Source: Actinomycetes bacterium
GTDB taxonomy: Bacteria; Actinomycetota; Acidimicrobiia; Acidimicrobiales; RAAP-2
Direction of reading: 5' to 3'
DNA: 52,870 nt
Assembly (NCBI GenBank): GCA_021793395.1
Contig: JAJYSU010000001.1
Coordinates: 1-52,870 of the forward strand
Shown here: one piece after another, positions 46,842-52,870 of the stretch
Layout of the letters: each line of letters starts with the position of its first letter
Numbering within the stretch: position 1 is the stretch's first letter
The notes under the pieces: model-generated
Database searches by the model: none
Told to the model about the DNA's origin: nothing
What the model saw: only the letters and a program-made list of their open reading frames with translations
Translations under genes and position numbers: made by a program

Positions 46842-48829
46842 CCGTGAACCTCCAGTACCGACTCCACGTGGGATACGAGGACGTCCGGTGAGATGTTGAA
46901 GTGAGATAGGACGTAGGAGCCCGAGGCCGATAGTCCGAACGAATCGATGCCGTACGAGTCGTCCACGTAACGCGACCAGCCGAGCGTCGCTCCGGCTTCG
47001 AGGGACACTGAGGGCAGAGAGCGGCGCAACACGCTCGCGCGATACTCGGCCGGCTGCGCGTCAAAGCACGCCCAGCACGGCAGAGCGACAACGCGCGTCG
47101 CGATGCCACGTTGCGCCAACTCCTCCGCGGCGCGCAGACAGTGCGTCAACTCCGATCCCGTGCCCACCAAGGTGAAGCGAGCGTCGTCGTTCTCTCGCAC
47201 AACGTACCCACCACGGTGCGCGTCGCGACGCGAAGCCTCCGCGTCGGCGCCCTCGAGAACCGGAAAATCCTGACGCGAGAGCACTAACGCCGTGGGGGGC
47301 GGTGCCGGATCGCTCAGGATGCGGTCCACGACGTCGAGGGTCTCGTTGGCGTCGCTCGGACGCACGACGTGCAGAGTGGGCATCGCGCGCAGCGACATCA
47401 GGTGCTCGACCGGCTGGTGGGTGGGTCCATCCTCGCCGATGCCCACGGAGTCGTGGGTGAAGACGAACAGAACGCTGGCGTGGCTGAGAGCAGCCAAACG
47501 GATCGCGGGACGCGCGTAGTCACTGAAGACGAAGAACGTGGACCCCACCGGGCGCACACCCCCGTGATGCGCCTGGCCCACCATAATGGCGCCCATCGCG
47601 TGCTCGCGGATACCGTAGTGAATCTGGCGTCCGCCGGGATGGGCACGGCCTTGGGGCGGTGACTCGAGGACGACGCCCGTGTTGTCGGTCAGGTCTGCCG
47701 ACCCCGCGGTGAGACCCGCGGTGCGCGGGGCGAGAGCGTCCATCGCGCGCTGCATCGCCTTGCGGGTCGCCACCGTGCCCCCCTCGTAGCGTGGCGCTGA
47801 CGCGCCGGGGATAGCCGCTCCGTTGGTGCGCAACTGCTCGAGAAGCTCCTCGCCGCGGGTGCCCGCCTGATCGACGCGTGCCTCCCAGCTTCGCCGCTCG
47901 GCGTTGCGGGCGCTGAGCGACTCGAGAAGGCGCCCGGGAAGTTCGGGATCAAAGTGGAAGGGCTCATCCTCAACGCCGAGGGTTGCCTTGACCGCGCTGA
48001 TCGCCTCGGGCGAAAACGGCGTGCCGTGCGCCTCGCGACGATCCATCATGATCGAGGAGGGGAAGCCGATGTGCGATCGCAGTATCACGAGGGTGGGTCG
48101 ATCCGTCTCGGCCATCGCCGTGCGCGCGGCAGCCTCGAGGGCGTCGAGATCGTTCGCCGACTCGCCGAGGTCGAGCACGTGCCACCCGTAGGCGGCGAAG
48201 CGCTCGGCGGGGTCATCGTGCAGCGCTAGTTCCGTCGGACCATCGATGGTGATGTGATTGTTGTCGTAGAACACCGTGAGCCGGTCGAGACCGAGCGATC
48301 CGGCGAGCGAGGCAGCTTCATGGCTAATGCCCTCTTCGAGGCACCCGTCGCCCGCGATGATCCAGGTTCGGTGACTCACGAGATCGTCGCCGTACTGTGC
48401 GCGCAGGACCCGCTCAGCGAGTGCCAGTCCCACGCCATTGGCGACCCCCTGTCCGAGGGGACCGGTCGTGAGCTCAACGGTGGGCGTCAGTCCGACTTCG
48501 GGGTGACCGGGCGTGCGCGAATGCGGCTGGCGGAAGCCTCGCAGATCCTCGGGGGTGACGTCGTAGCCAAAGACGTGCGCGAGGGAGTACTGGAGAATCG
48601 AGGCGTGGCCCGCGCTCAACACGAACCGGTCGCGATCGGGCCACGACGGCATCGTCGGGTCGTGGCGTAGGACGCGTCCGAAGAGGGTGACGCCGAGCGG
48701 TGCCAGCGCCATCGCCGTACCGCTGTGACCCGAGTGGGCGGCCGCGGGAGCATCCATGGCCACCGCCACGATTTCGCGAATTGCACGTCCCTCATCGGGC
48801 GAAGCCCCGTGGTAGATGTCGTCAGCCAT
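46838..48829 (-). CDS. tkt: Transketolase
   Basis: A 663-aa thiamine-diphosphate enzyme that transfers two-carbon units between sugar phosphates. Signatures: AHSGHSGTAMALAPLG, the ThDP/Mg motif GDGCLEEGISHEAAS...NNHITIDGPT (key residues GDG...NN), HDSVGIGEDGPTHQPVEHL and LVGTGSELTHCL. ATG 48829 is chosen because it sits 7 nt after a TAGGGT hexamer and gives MADDIYHG; the longer upstream frame runs through the promoter of the divergent thioesterase. First gene of tkt-tal-49-aa-LOG. Confidence 0.96.
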   Translation of the reverse strand: MADDIYHGASPDEGRAIREIVAVAMDAPAAAHSGHSGTAMALAPLGVTLFGRVLRHDPTMPSWPDRDRFVLSAGHASILQYSLAHVFGYDVTPEDLRGFRQPHSRTPGHPEVGLTPTVELTTGPLGQGVANGVGLALAERVLRAQYGDDLVSHRTWIIAGDGCLEEGISHEAASLAGSLGLDRLTVFYDNNHITIDGPTELALHDDPAERFAAYGWHVLDLGESANDLDALEAAARTAMAETDRPTLVILRSHIGFPSSIMMDRREAHGTPFSPEAISAVKATLGVEDEPFHFDPELPGRLLESLSARNAERRSWEARVDQAGTRGEELLEQLRTNGAAIPGASAPRYEGGTVATRKAMQRAMDALAPRTAGLTAGSADLTDNTGVVLESPPQGRAHPGGRQIHYGIREHAMGAIMVGQAHHGGVRPVGSTFFVFSDYARPAIRLAALSHASVLFVFTHDSVGIGEDGPTHQPVEHLMSLRAMPTLHVVRPSDANETLDVVDRILSDPAPPPTALVLSRQDFPVLEGADAEASRRDAHRGGYVVRENDDARFTLVGTGSELTHCLRAAEELAQRGIATRVVALPCWACFDAQPAEYRASVLRRSLPSVSLEAGATLGWSRYVDDSYGIDSFGLSASGSYVLSHFNISPDVLVSHVESVLEVHG

Positions 48830-48836
48830 GTCTACG

Positions 48837-48842
48837 ACCCTA
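48837..48842 (-). promoter_or_regulatory. -10 hexamer TAGGGT for tkt, leaderless type
   Basis: Minus-strand TAGGGT stands 7 nt before the tkt ATG, so the mRNA would start at or beside the start codon. Confidence 0.5.
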
Positions 48843-48877
48843 ACGGACGCCTCGCCTCTGCGTGGGCCGTCCCTCGG

Positions 48878-48883
48878 TAGTCT
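48878..48883 (+). promoter_or_regulatory. -10 hexamer TAGTCT for thioesterase gene, leaderless type
   Basis: TAGTCT, GGGCCG, then GTG 48890. Back to back with the tkt promoter 35 bp away. Confidence 0.55.
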
Positions 48884-48889
48884 GGGCCG

Positions 48890-49288
48890 GTGACCGTGCA
48901 GATCCCGCCCAACTGCGATCTCACCCTGGGTCTGACGTGCGTCGACAAGGCCACACCCGGCCGTAGCGTCTGGCGAGTTGTTCTCGACGAGCGTTTTACG
49001 AACCCGGCGGGCGTCGTGCAGGGTGGTTTTCTCTCGGCTATCGCCGATTCGGCCATGGGGGCCAGCGTGGTCACCGCGGCCGGCGAGCGCAAGGTCCACG
49101 TCGCCAACACCTCGATGAAGATCTCCTTCCTACGACCCGCGCGCCCGGGCATGACCCTCACCTGTACCGCACAGGTCACGAAGCCGGGGCGAGTCGTGAG
49201 TTTCGTCAACGCTCGCATCGAGGATGACCACGGCCAACTCATCGCGACCGCTAGCTCAAACTACGTGATCAGCGACCGCACTGAGTAG
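48890..49288 (+). CDS. Hotdog-fold thioesterase, PaaI type
   Basis: A 132-aa single hotdog domain likely to hydrolyse an acyl-CoA. The family pattern N-P-x-G-x-(H)-G-G-x-L-x-x-x-x-D appears as NPAGVVQGGFLSAIADSAMG: the active-site Asp is kept but the usual His before G-G is Gln. ISFLRPARPG and ATASSNYVI complete the fold. Starts leaderless at GTG 48890. Its TAG stop is also the first half of the next gene's -10 hexamer. Confidence 0.85.
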   Translation: MTVQIPPNCDLTLGLTCVDKATPGRSVWRVVLDERFTNPAGVVQGGFLSAIADSAMGASVVTAAGERKVHVANTSMKISFLRPARPGMTLTCTAQVTKPGRVVSFVNARIEDDHGQLIATASSNYVISDRTE

Positions 49289-49291
49289 GCT
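49286..49291 (+). promoter_or_regulatory. -10 hexamer TAGGCT inside thioesterase stop, leaderless type
   Basis: TAGGCT, GGCCCC, then GTG 49298. The first three bases are the stop codon of the thioesterase gene. Confidence 0.5.
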
Positions 49292-49297
49292 GGCCCC

Positions 49298-49651
49298 GTG
49301 AGAGTACCGTCTTGGCGTTCACTTCTTCGAGGCGTCGGTGTACGTCGCGACCTAACAGAACTACGCGACCTGGCAGTGCGCTACATCAAGGAAGAGACGA
49401 TCCAGCCACTCAAGGACATGGGCCGCTACGCTCTCTACGGGGCGCTCGGAAGTGTCTTCGTCGGCGTCGGCATCCTCTTCATATTCATGGCGGTGCTGCG
49501 ATTCTTCCAGGAACAGTTCCGCGTCTTCGACGGCACACTCTCGTGGATTCCCTACCTGATCGTGGCGGCCCTGGCCCTGATCGTCGCGAGTGTGACGCTG
49601 TGGCAAATCGTGCGCGGGGCGGGCGAGCGGCGGATCAAGAGTACGAAATGA
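49298..49651 (+). CDS. Small membrane protein of the actinobacterial putative holin / phage-holin III type
   Basis: A 117-aa protein with an amphipathic N-terminal part (RRDLTELRDLAVRYIKEE) and two membrane segments at about 45-68 (ALYGALGSVFVGVGILFIFM) and 84-106 (IPYLIVAALALIVASVTLW). This layout matches a group of actinobacterial membrane proteins often annotated as phage holin family; no phage gene is near, so that name is probably misleading. It overlaps the next small gene in ATGA. Function unknown. Confidence 0.8.
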   Translation: MRVPSWRSLLRGVGVRRDLTELRDLAVRYIKEETIQPLKDMGRYALYGALGSVFVGVGILFIFMAVLRFFQEQFRVFDGTLSWIPYLIVAALALIVASVTLWQIVRGAGERRIKSTK

Positions 49652-49839
49652 GCGACTCCGCGACCCGCCGCGAGCTGGAGCGCTCGTTGCGCGCGCTGCT
49701 GCCCGAGACGACCGACGTCGACCTCCCCGAGCCCAACGTGGCGACAGCGGGCGTGTCGGGCTTCGCCGTGGGATACCTCTGGGGCTGGTGGCGCGGTCGC
49801 CGTGCCCGGCGCGCCCGTTCGCGTCGCCGTCGACGATGA
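49648..49839 (+). CDS. Small 63-aa protein with glycine-rich hydrophobic segment and polyarginine tail
   Basis: Starts MSDSATRRELERSLRALLPE, a short helix, then a Pro/Asp linker, a hydrophobic G/A/V segment (VATAGVSGFAVGYLWGWW), and a tail of 11 arginines in the last 15 residues. The single segment may insert in or lie on the membrane with the basic tail inside. ATG overlaps the previous stop by 4 nt and its own TGA overlaps the next ATG. Not recognised. Confidence 0.68.
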   Translation: MSDSATRRELERSLRALLPETTDVDLPEPNVATAGVSGFAVGYLWGWWRGRRARRARSRRRRR

Positions 49840-49997
49840 CCCGCTGGGTGTGGGGTTGGGCTCTACGTCGCCTGACGGGAAAGGCCGTCGCCCAACGGTC
49901 GCGACACTGGCTGACACTCGCGGCAGTGATCGCGGTCATGGCCATGATCGATCGCGCGGCTGCTCGGGCTGGTCGTTCTGCGCCCCGGCGCTCGTGA
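49836..49997 (+). CDS. Small 53-aa single-span membrane protein
   Basis: A basic N-terminus (MTRWVWGWALRRLTGKAVAQ) followed by one hydrophobic segment (HWLTLAAVIAVMAMI) and a basic tail ending RRS. Overlaps both neighbours by 4 nt (ATGA in front, GTGA behind). It lies in a frame shared with nothing else recognised. Its position makes it the link between the membrane genes and trmI. Function unknown; could also serve mainly to carry ribosomes to trmI. Confidence 0.6.
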   Translation: MTRWVWGWALRRLTGKAVAQRSRHWLTLAAVIAVMAMIDRAAARAGRSAPRRS

Positions 49998-50779
49998 GCG
50001 GCGTGCTGCGCGCCGGTGAGCGCGTGCTGCTCATTGACGCCAAAGATCGCCGCTACCTGGTGACGCTACGCGAGGGATCCGCTTTCCACACCCATGCCGG
50101 AATCGTCGCCCACGACGACCTCATCGGGACCGAGGAGGGCTCGCTCGTACGATCTACCACGGAGAGGTCCTTCCTCGTTGTTCGTCCGACCTTGGCCGAC
50201 GTGGTGCTGAAGATGCCGCGCGGCGCGCAGGTCATCTACCCCAAGGACCTCGGGACGATTCTGCTCCAGGCCGACATCGCCCCAGGGATGCGGGTTCTTG
50301 AGGCGGGAGTGGGCTCGGGCGCCCTGTCCATGACGTTGCTACGTGCCGGCGCCGTGATCACGGCCTACGAAATTCGCGACGATTTCGCGCGCCAGGCGCT
50401 TCAGAACGTGCACGACATGCTCGGACCCGACGTGGCCTACGACGTGAGAATTCGCGACGTCACGGCGGGAATCGACGAGACGGACCTCGACCGCGTGATC
50501 CTCGACATGCCCGAACCATGGGCCGTCGTGGCTCACGCCCAGGCGGCACTGCGCCCCGGCGGCATCATTCTCGCGTATCTTCCGACGATCAACCAGACCC
50601 AGTTACTTCGAGAGACGTTGAATCAGTACCACTTTGCGCTCGCGGAGACGGTCGAGATACTGCGCCGAACCTGGCACGTCGATGGTCGATCCGTACGACC
50701 CGATCACCGCATGGTGGCGCACACCGGATTCTTGACGTCGGCGCGGCGAACGACGCAGCGCCGTGACGTCAGCCCCTAG
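49994..50779 (+). CDS. trmI: tRNA (adenine-58-N1)-methyltransferase TrmI
   Basis: A 261-aa SAM methyltransferase that makes m1A58 in the tRNA T loop. A small N-terminal beta domain (LRAGERVLLIDAKDRRYLV, then EGSAFHTHAGIV) precedes the Rossmann fold with motif I VLEAGVGSGALSMTLL, AYEIRDDF and LDMPEPW. GTG 49994 gives the family N-terminus and overlaps the previous stop by 4 nt; the frame continues upstream only as shadow. TrmI directly before the proteasomal ATPase gene is a conserved actinobacterial arrangement. Confidence 0.94.
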   Translation: MSGVLRAGERVLLIDAKDRRYLVTLREGSAFHTHAGIVAHDDLIGTEEGSLVRSTTERSFLVVRPTLADVVLKMPRGAQVIYPKDLGTILLQADIAPGMRVLEAGVGSGALSMTLLRAGAVITAYEIRDDFARQALQNVHDMLGPDVAYDVRIRDVTAGIDETDLDRVILDMPEPWAVVAHAQAALRPGGIILAYLPTINQTQLLRETLNQYHFALAETVEILRRTWHVDGRSVRPDHRMVAHTGFLTSARRTTQRRDVSP

Positions 50780-50800
50780 GAGAGTCTCACCGCGTGCGGC

Positions 50801-51037
50801 TCAGTCGCGCTCGATGAAGATGCACTCGCCAGGGCACTCCTCCGACGCCTCCACCACGGCGTCCTCGAGTCCGGCGGGCACCGCGGCGACACCCTCGGAA
50901 CCACCAGGGGAGTCTTTGACCGCCGTTCCCTCCTTGACGTAGGCGAGGCCGTCGTCGAGCAGGGTGAACACGTCAGGACAGATCTCCTCGCACAGCCCGT
51001 CGCCCGTGCACAAGTCCTGATCGATCCATACCCTCAT
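50801..51037 (-). CDS. Ferredoxin, single cluster
   Basis: A 78-aa soluble electron carrier. The cluster motif is C-T-G-D-G-L-C-E-E-I-C-P, i.e. C-x2-D-x2-C-x3-C-P, with the last Cys near the C-terminus (EECPGEC). Asp replaces the second Cys, as in ferredoxins that hold a 3Fe-4S cluster or a 4Fe-4S cluster with an Asp ligand. A Gly/Ser/Ala-rich insert lies in the middle. ATG 51037 has AGGGAGGA upstream. It diverges from arc and converges on trmI with a 21-bp gap. The partner, often a P450 or oxidoreductase, is not in the window. Confidence 0.9.
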   Translation of the reverse strand: MRVWIDQDLCTGDGLCEEICPDVFTLLDDGLAYVKEGTAVKDSPGGSEGVAAVPAGLEDAVVEASEECPGECIFIERD

Positions 51038-51069
51038 TCGCCCGTCCTCCCTGCTCCCTCGGTGTGGAC

Positions 51070-51075
51070 ACTCTA
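51070..51075 (-). promoter_or_regulatory. -10 hexamer TAGAGT for ferredoxin gene
   Basis: Minus-strand TAGAGT would start transcription near 51063 with a 26-nt leader that contains AGGGAGGA before the ATG. Confidence 0.45.
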
Positions 51076-51103
51076 GCGCCGACGTGCCGACGCCACTCCG
51101 GCG

Positions 51104-51109
51104 TAGGGT
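51104..51109 (+). promoter_or_regulatory. -10 hexamer TAGGGT for arc, leaderless type
   Basis: TAGGGT, GGCGTT, then ATG 51116. Confidence 0.55.
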
Positions 51110-51115
51110 GGCGTT

Positions 51116-52834
51116 ATGGAGCGCCCCGGACCATTCGGACAACCCGCTCCCGACGACCCACGTCGCCAGGAGTCGCGCGAGTTGGATCTCGCGCGCCAGC
51201 GTATCGAACTACTCGAAGAGCAGTTGCTGGCGGCGCAGGGACAGTTAGCCCAGAGTCGCTCGAACAACGAAAAACTGACCATCACGATCCAACAGACGCG
51301 CGACCAGATCACGGCGCTGCGCGACGAGGTCGAGAAGCTAACGCAGCCACCAGCCGTGTACGGCACCTTCGTCGACCTTAACAACGACGGCACGGTTGAC
51401 GTCGTCGCGTCGGGGCGCAAGATGCGCGTCGCGTTACACCCCGCCCTCGACCCCCACCAGGTGACTCGGGGCGATGAGGTGGTGCTGAATGAGTCATTCA
51501 CGGTCATCGCGGTGCGCGACGCCGACGGCCAGGGTGACGTGGTCACCGTGAAAGACGTACTCGACGAGCGACGCGTGCTCATCTACGGACGCGCCGACGA
51601 GGAGCGAGTGGTTGAAATCGCCGCCTCGCTCGTCGGCGTACGCCTACGCAGCGGTGACGCCGTGCTCCTCGACCACCGCAGCAACTTGCTGACCGAGCGC
51701 CTCGCGCGCCAGGAGGCCGAGGAACTCGTCTTGGAAGAGGTTCCCGACGTGAGTTACGCCGACGTGGGCGGGCTCGATTCGCAGATTGAGTCGATCACCG
51801 ACGCGGTCGAGTTGCCCTACCTCCATCGCGCGCTCTTCAAGGAGTACGACCTGCCCGCACCCAAAGGAATCCTCCTCTACGGCCCGCCAGGCTGCGGCAA
51901 AACGCTCATCGCCAAAGCGGTGGCCAATTCCCTCTCGACCAAAGTGGCCGAACTCAGCGGCAACCGCAACGTGCGCTCGTACTTCTTGAACATCAAGGGG
52001 CCCGAGTTGCTCAATAAGTACGTCGGCGAGACCGAGCGCCAGATTCGACTGGTCTTCCAGCGGGCACGCGAAAAGGCCGAGGAGGGGGTTCCCGTCATCG
52101 TCTTCTTCGACGAGATGGACTCACTCTTTCGCACGCGCGGCACGGGCATCAGTTCGGATATGGAGTCCACCATCGTTCCCCAACTGCTCGCCGAGATCGA
52201 CGGTGTCGAGTCCCTGCGCGACGTGATCGTCATCGGAGCAACCAATCGCGAGGACCTCATCGATCCCGCGATCCTGCGTCCGGGCCGACTCGACGTCAAG
52301 ATCAAGATCGAGCGGCCCGACGCCGAGGCCGCCGTCCAGATCTTCCAGCGCTACCTGAGTGGCGACGTGCCCATCGACCAGGCGGTTGTTCACGAGTTGG
52401 GCGGTGGTGATCGGGACAAGGCGATACGGGTCATGATCGAGGACACGGTGAGCGCGATGTACCGCGTGGACGACGAGAACCGCTTCCTCGAAGTCACCTA
52501 CCAGGGCGGCGACAAGGAAGTCCTGTACTTCAAGGACTTCGCCTCGGGCGCCATGGTGGAGAACATCGTGCGACGGGCAAAGAAGTTGGCCGTGAAGCGC
52601 GAGATTGCCGGAGCCGGGCGTGGCGTGCGCACGGCGGACCTGCTCGACTCAATTCGCCAGGAGTTCCGTGAGAACGAGGACTTGCCGAACACCACCAATC
52701 CTGACGACTGGGCCCGTATCTCGGGCAAGAAGGGGGAGCGCATCGTGTTCATCCGTACGCTCATCAACCGCGAGGAGGCCGACGTCAGGGGCGGCCGTTC
52801 CCTCCAACACGTCAACACCGGCCAGTACCTCTAG
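51116..52834 (+). CDS. arc: Proteasome-activating AAA ATPase ARC/Mpa
   Basis: A 572-aa ring ATPase that unfolds Pup-tagged proteins and feeds them to the 20S proteasome. N-terminal coiled coil about 17-78, two OB domains about 80-200, then the AAA domain with Walker A GPPGCGKT (256-263), Walker [13 protein letters not shown], the sensor NRED region and R-P-G-R-L-D. The pore-loop segment lies after [10 protein letters not shown]. The protein ends GQYL, the penultimate-Tyr tail that docks on the proteasome. Starts leaderless. This implies a Pup-proteasome system, with dop, pup and prcBA expected just beyond the window. Confidence 0.97.
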   Translation: MERPGPFGQPAPDDPRRQESRELDLARQRIELLEEQLLAAQGQLAQSRSNNEKLTITIQQTRDQITALRDEVEKLTQPPAVYGTFVDLNNDGTVDVVASGRKMRVALHPALDPHQVTRGDEVVLNESFTVIAVRDADGQGDVVTVKDVLDERRVLIYGRADEERVVEIAASLVGVRLRSGDAVLLDHRSNLLTERLARQEAEELVLEEVPDVSYADVGGLDSQIESITDAVELPYLHRALFKEYDLPAPKGILLYGPPGCGKTLIAKAVANSLSTKVAELSGNRNVRSYFLNIKGPELLNKYVGETERQIRLVFQRAREKAEEGVPVIVFFDEMDSLFRTRGTGISSDMESTIVPQLLAEIDGVESLRDVIVIGATNREDLIDPAILRPGRLDVKIKIERPDAEAAVQIFQRYLSGDVPIDQAVVHELGGGDRDKAIRVMIEDTVSAMYRVDDENRFLEVTYQGGDKEVLYFKDFASGAMVENIVRRAKKLAVKREIAGAGRGVRTADLLDSIRQEFRENEDLPNTTNPDDWARISGKKGERIVFIRTLINREEADVRGGRSLQHVNTGQYL

Positions 52835-52858
52835 CGTCGTGGATCTCTAGCGCCGTGG
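52829..52858. repeat. Imperfect 14-nt direct repeat after arc
   Basis: CTCTAGCG-T-CGTGG (52829-52842) and CTCTAGCG-C-CGTGG (52845-52858) differ at one base and are offset by 16 bp. The first copy holds the arc stop TAG, the second holds the GTG of the next frame. Confidence 0.8.
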
Positions 52859-52870
52859 CGGTCGAGAAGG
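52855..52870 (+). CDS. Probable start of next gene, possibly dop, cut by window edge
   Basis: GTG 52855 opens a frame V-A-V-E-K that runs to the window end. Dop proteins begin with a short strand like this before G-I-E-T-E-Y-G, and dop follows arc in most actinobacteria, so dop is a guess from position. Five codons cannot confirm it. Confidence 0.35.

Noticed and set aside
49298..49651. Prophage holin
   Set aside because: No lysin, portal, integrase or other phage gene nearby; the name reflects a database label for a common actinobacterial membrane protein.

Overview
The window is about 53 kb of GC-rich chromosome from an actinobacterium. The strongest evidence is the proteasome-activating ATPase ARC/Mpa (C-terminal GQYL tail) next to a TrmI-type tRNA methyltransferase. 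GTG starts are frequent, neighbouring genes often overlap by 4 nt (GTGA or ATGA), and many genes have a TANNNT hexamer 6-7 nt before the start codon, the layout of leaderless actinobacterial mRNAs. The class cannot be fixed from sequence alone; an acidimicrobiial-type lineage is only a guess.

Layout. (1) 1-1995: a decayed accessory edge with the start of an IS3-type transposase, AT-rich non-coding DNA and a broken GNAT acetyltransferase. (2) 1996-5147: a coupled minus-strand pair, a zinc-ribbon MscL channel and a PAS-GAF-PAS-GGDEF-EAL c-di-GMP protein. (3) 5293-11470: a plus-strand housekeeping run nadK-recN-pyrG-nudix-xerD-site-2 protease, followed by a 1.1 kb stretch without recognisable genes. 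(4) 12553-25072: trpS (minus), then scpA-scpB-rluB-aroH-tyrA-aroA-cmk-plsC, a minus pair ispH-glycosyltransferase, and DUF512 radical SAM-der-zinc-ribbon membrane protein-gamma carbonic anhydrase. (5) 25069-29547: trpD (minus) divergent from trpCFBA. trpE and trpG are not in the window. (6) 29597-32444: satP and acs, an acetate uptake and activation pair separated by a strong terminator and several palindromes. (7) 32449-36060: an FAD amine/amino-acid oxidase, an old yellow enzyme and an FAH-family hydrolase. (8) 36389-36647: tRNA-Pro(GGG) and an undetected 51-aa gene. (9) 36779-44598: gltB-gltD, an acyl-CoA ligase and a 65-aa coiled-coil protein. (10) 44595-48829: minus operon tkt-tal-49-aa ORF-LOG family. 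(11) 48890-52870: thioesterase, three tiny overlapping genes (two clearly membrane-type), trmI, a minus-strand ferredoxin, arc, and the probable first codons of the next Pup-proteasome gene.

Most genes are core metabolism: chorismate to Tyr and Trp, nitrogen assimilation, pentose phosphate, isoprenoid and phospholipid steps, chromosome segregation, ribosome assembly and protein turnover. No phage, CRISPR or clear new multi-gene defence system is visible. The points most worth a second look are the genome-wide promoter-to-start-codon fusion, two short tandem duplications sitting exactly on gene junctions, several overlooked small genes, the MscL/c-di-GMP coupling, and possible regulatory structures around satP-acs and the oxidase gene.
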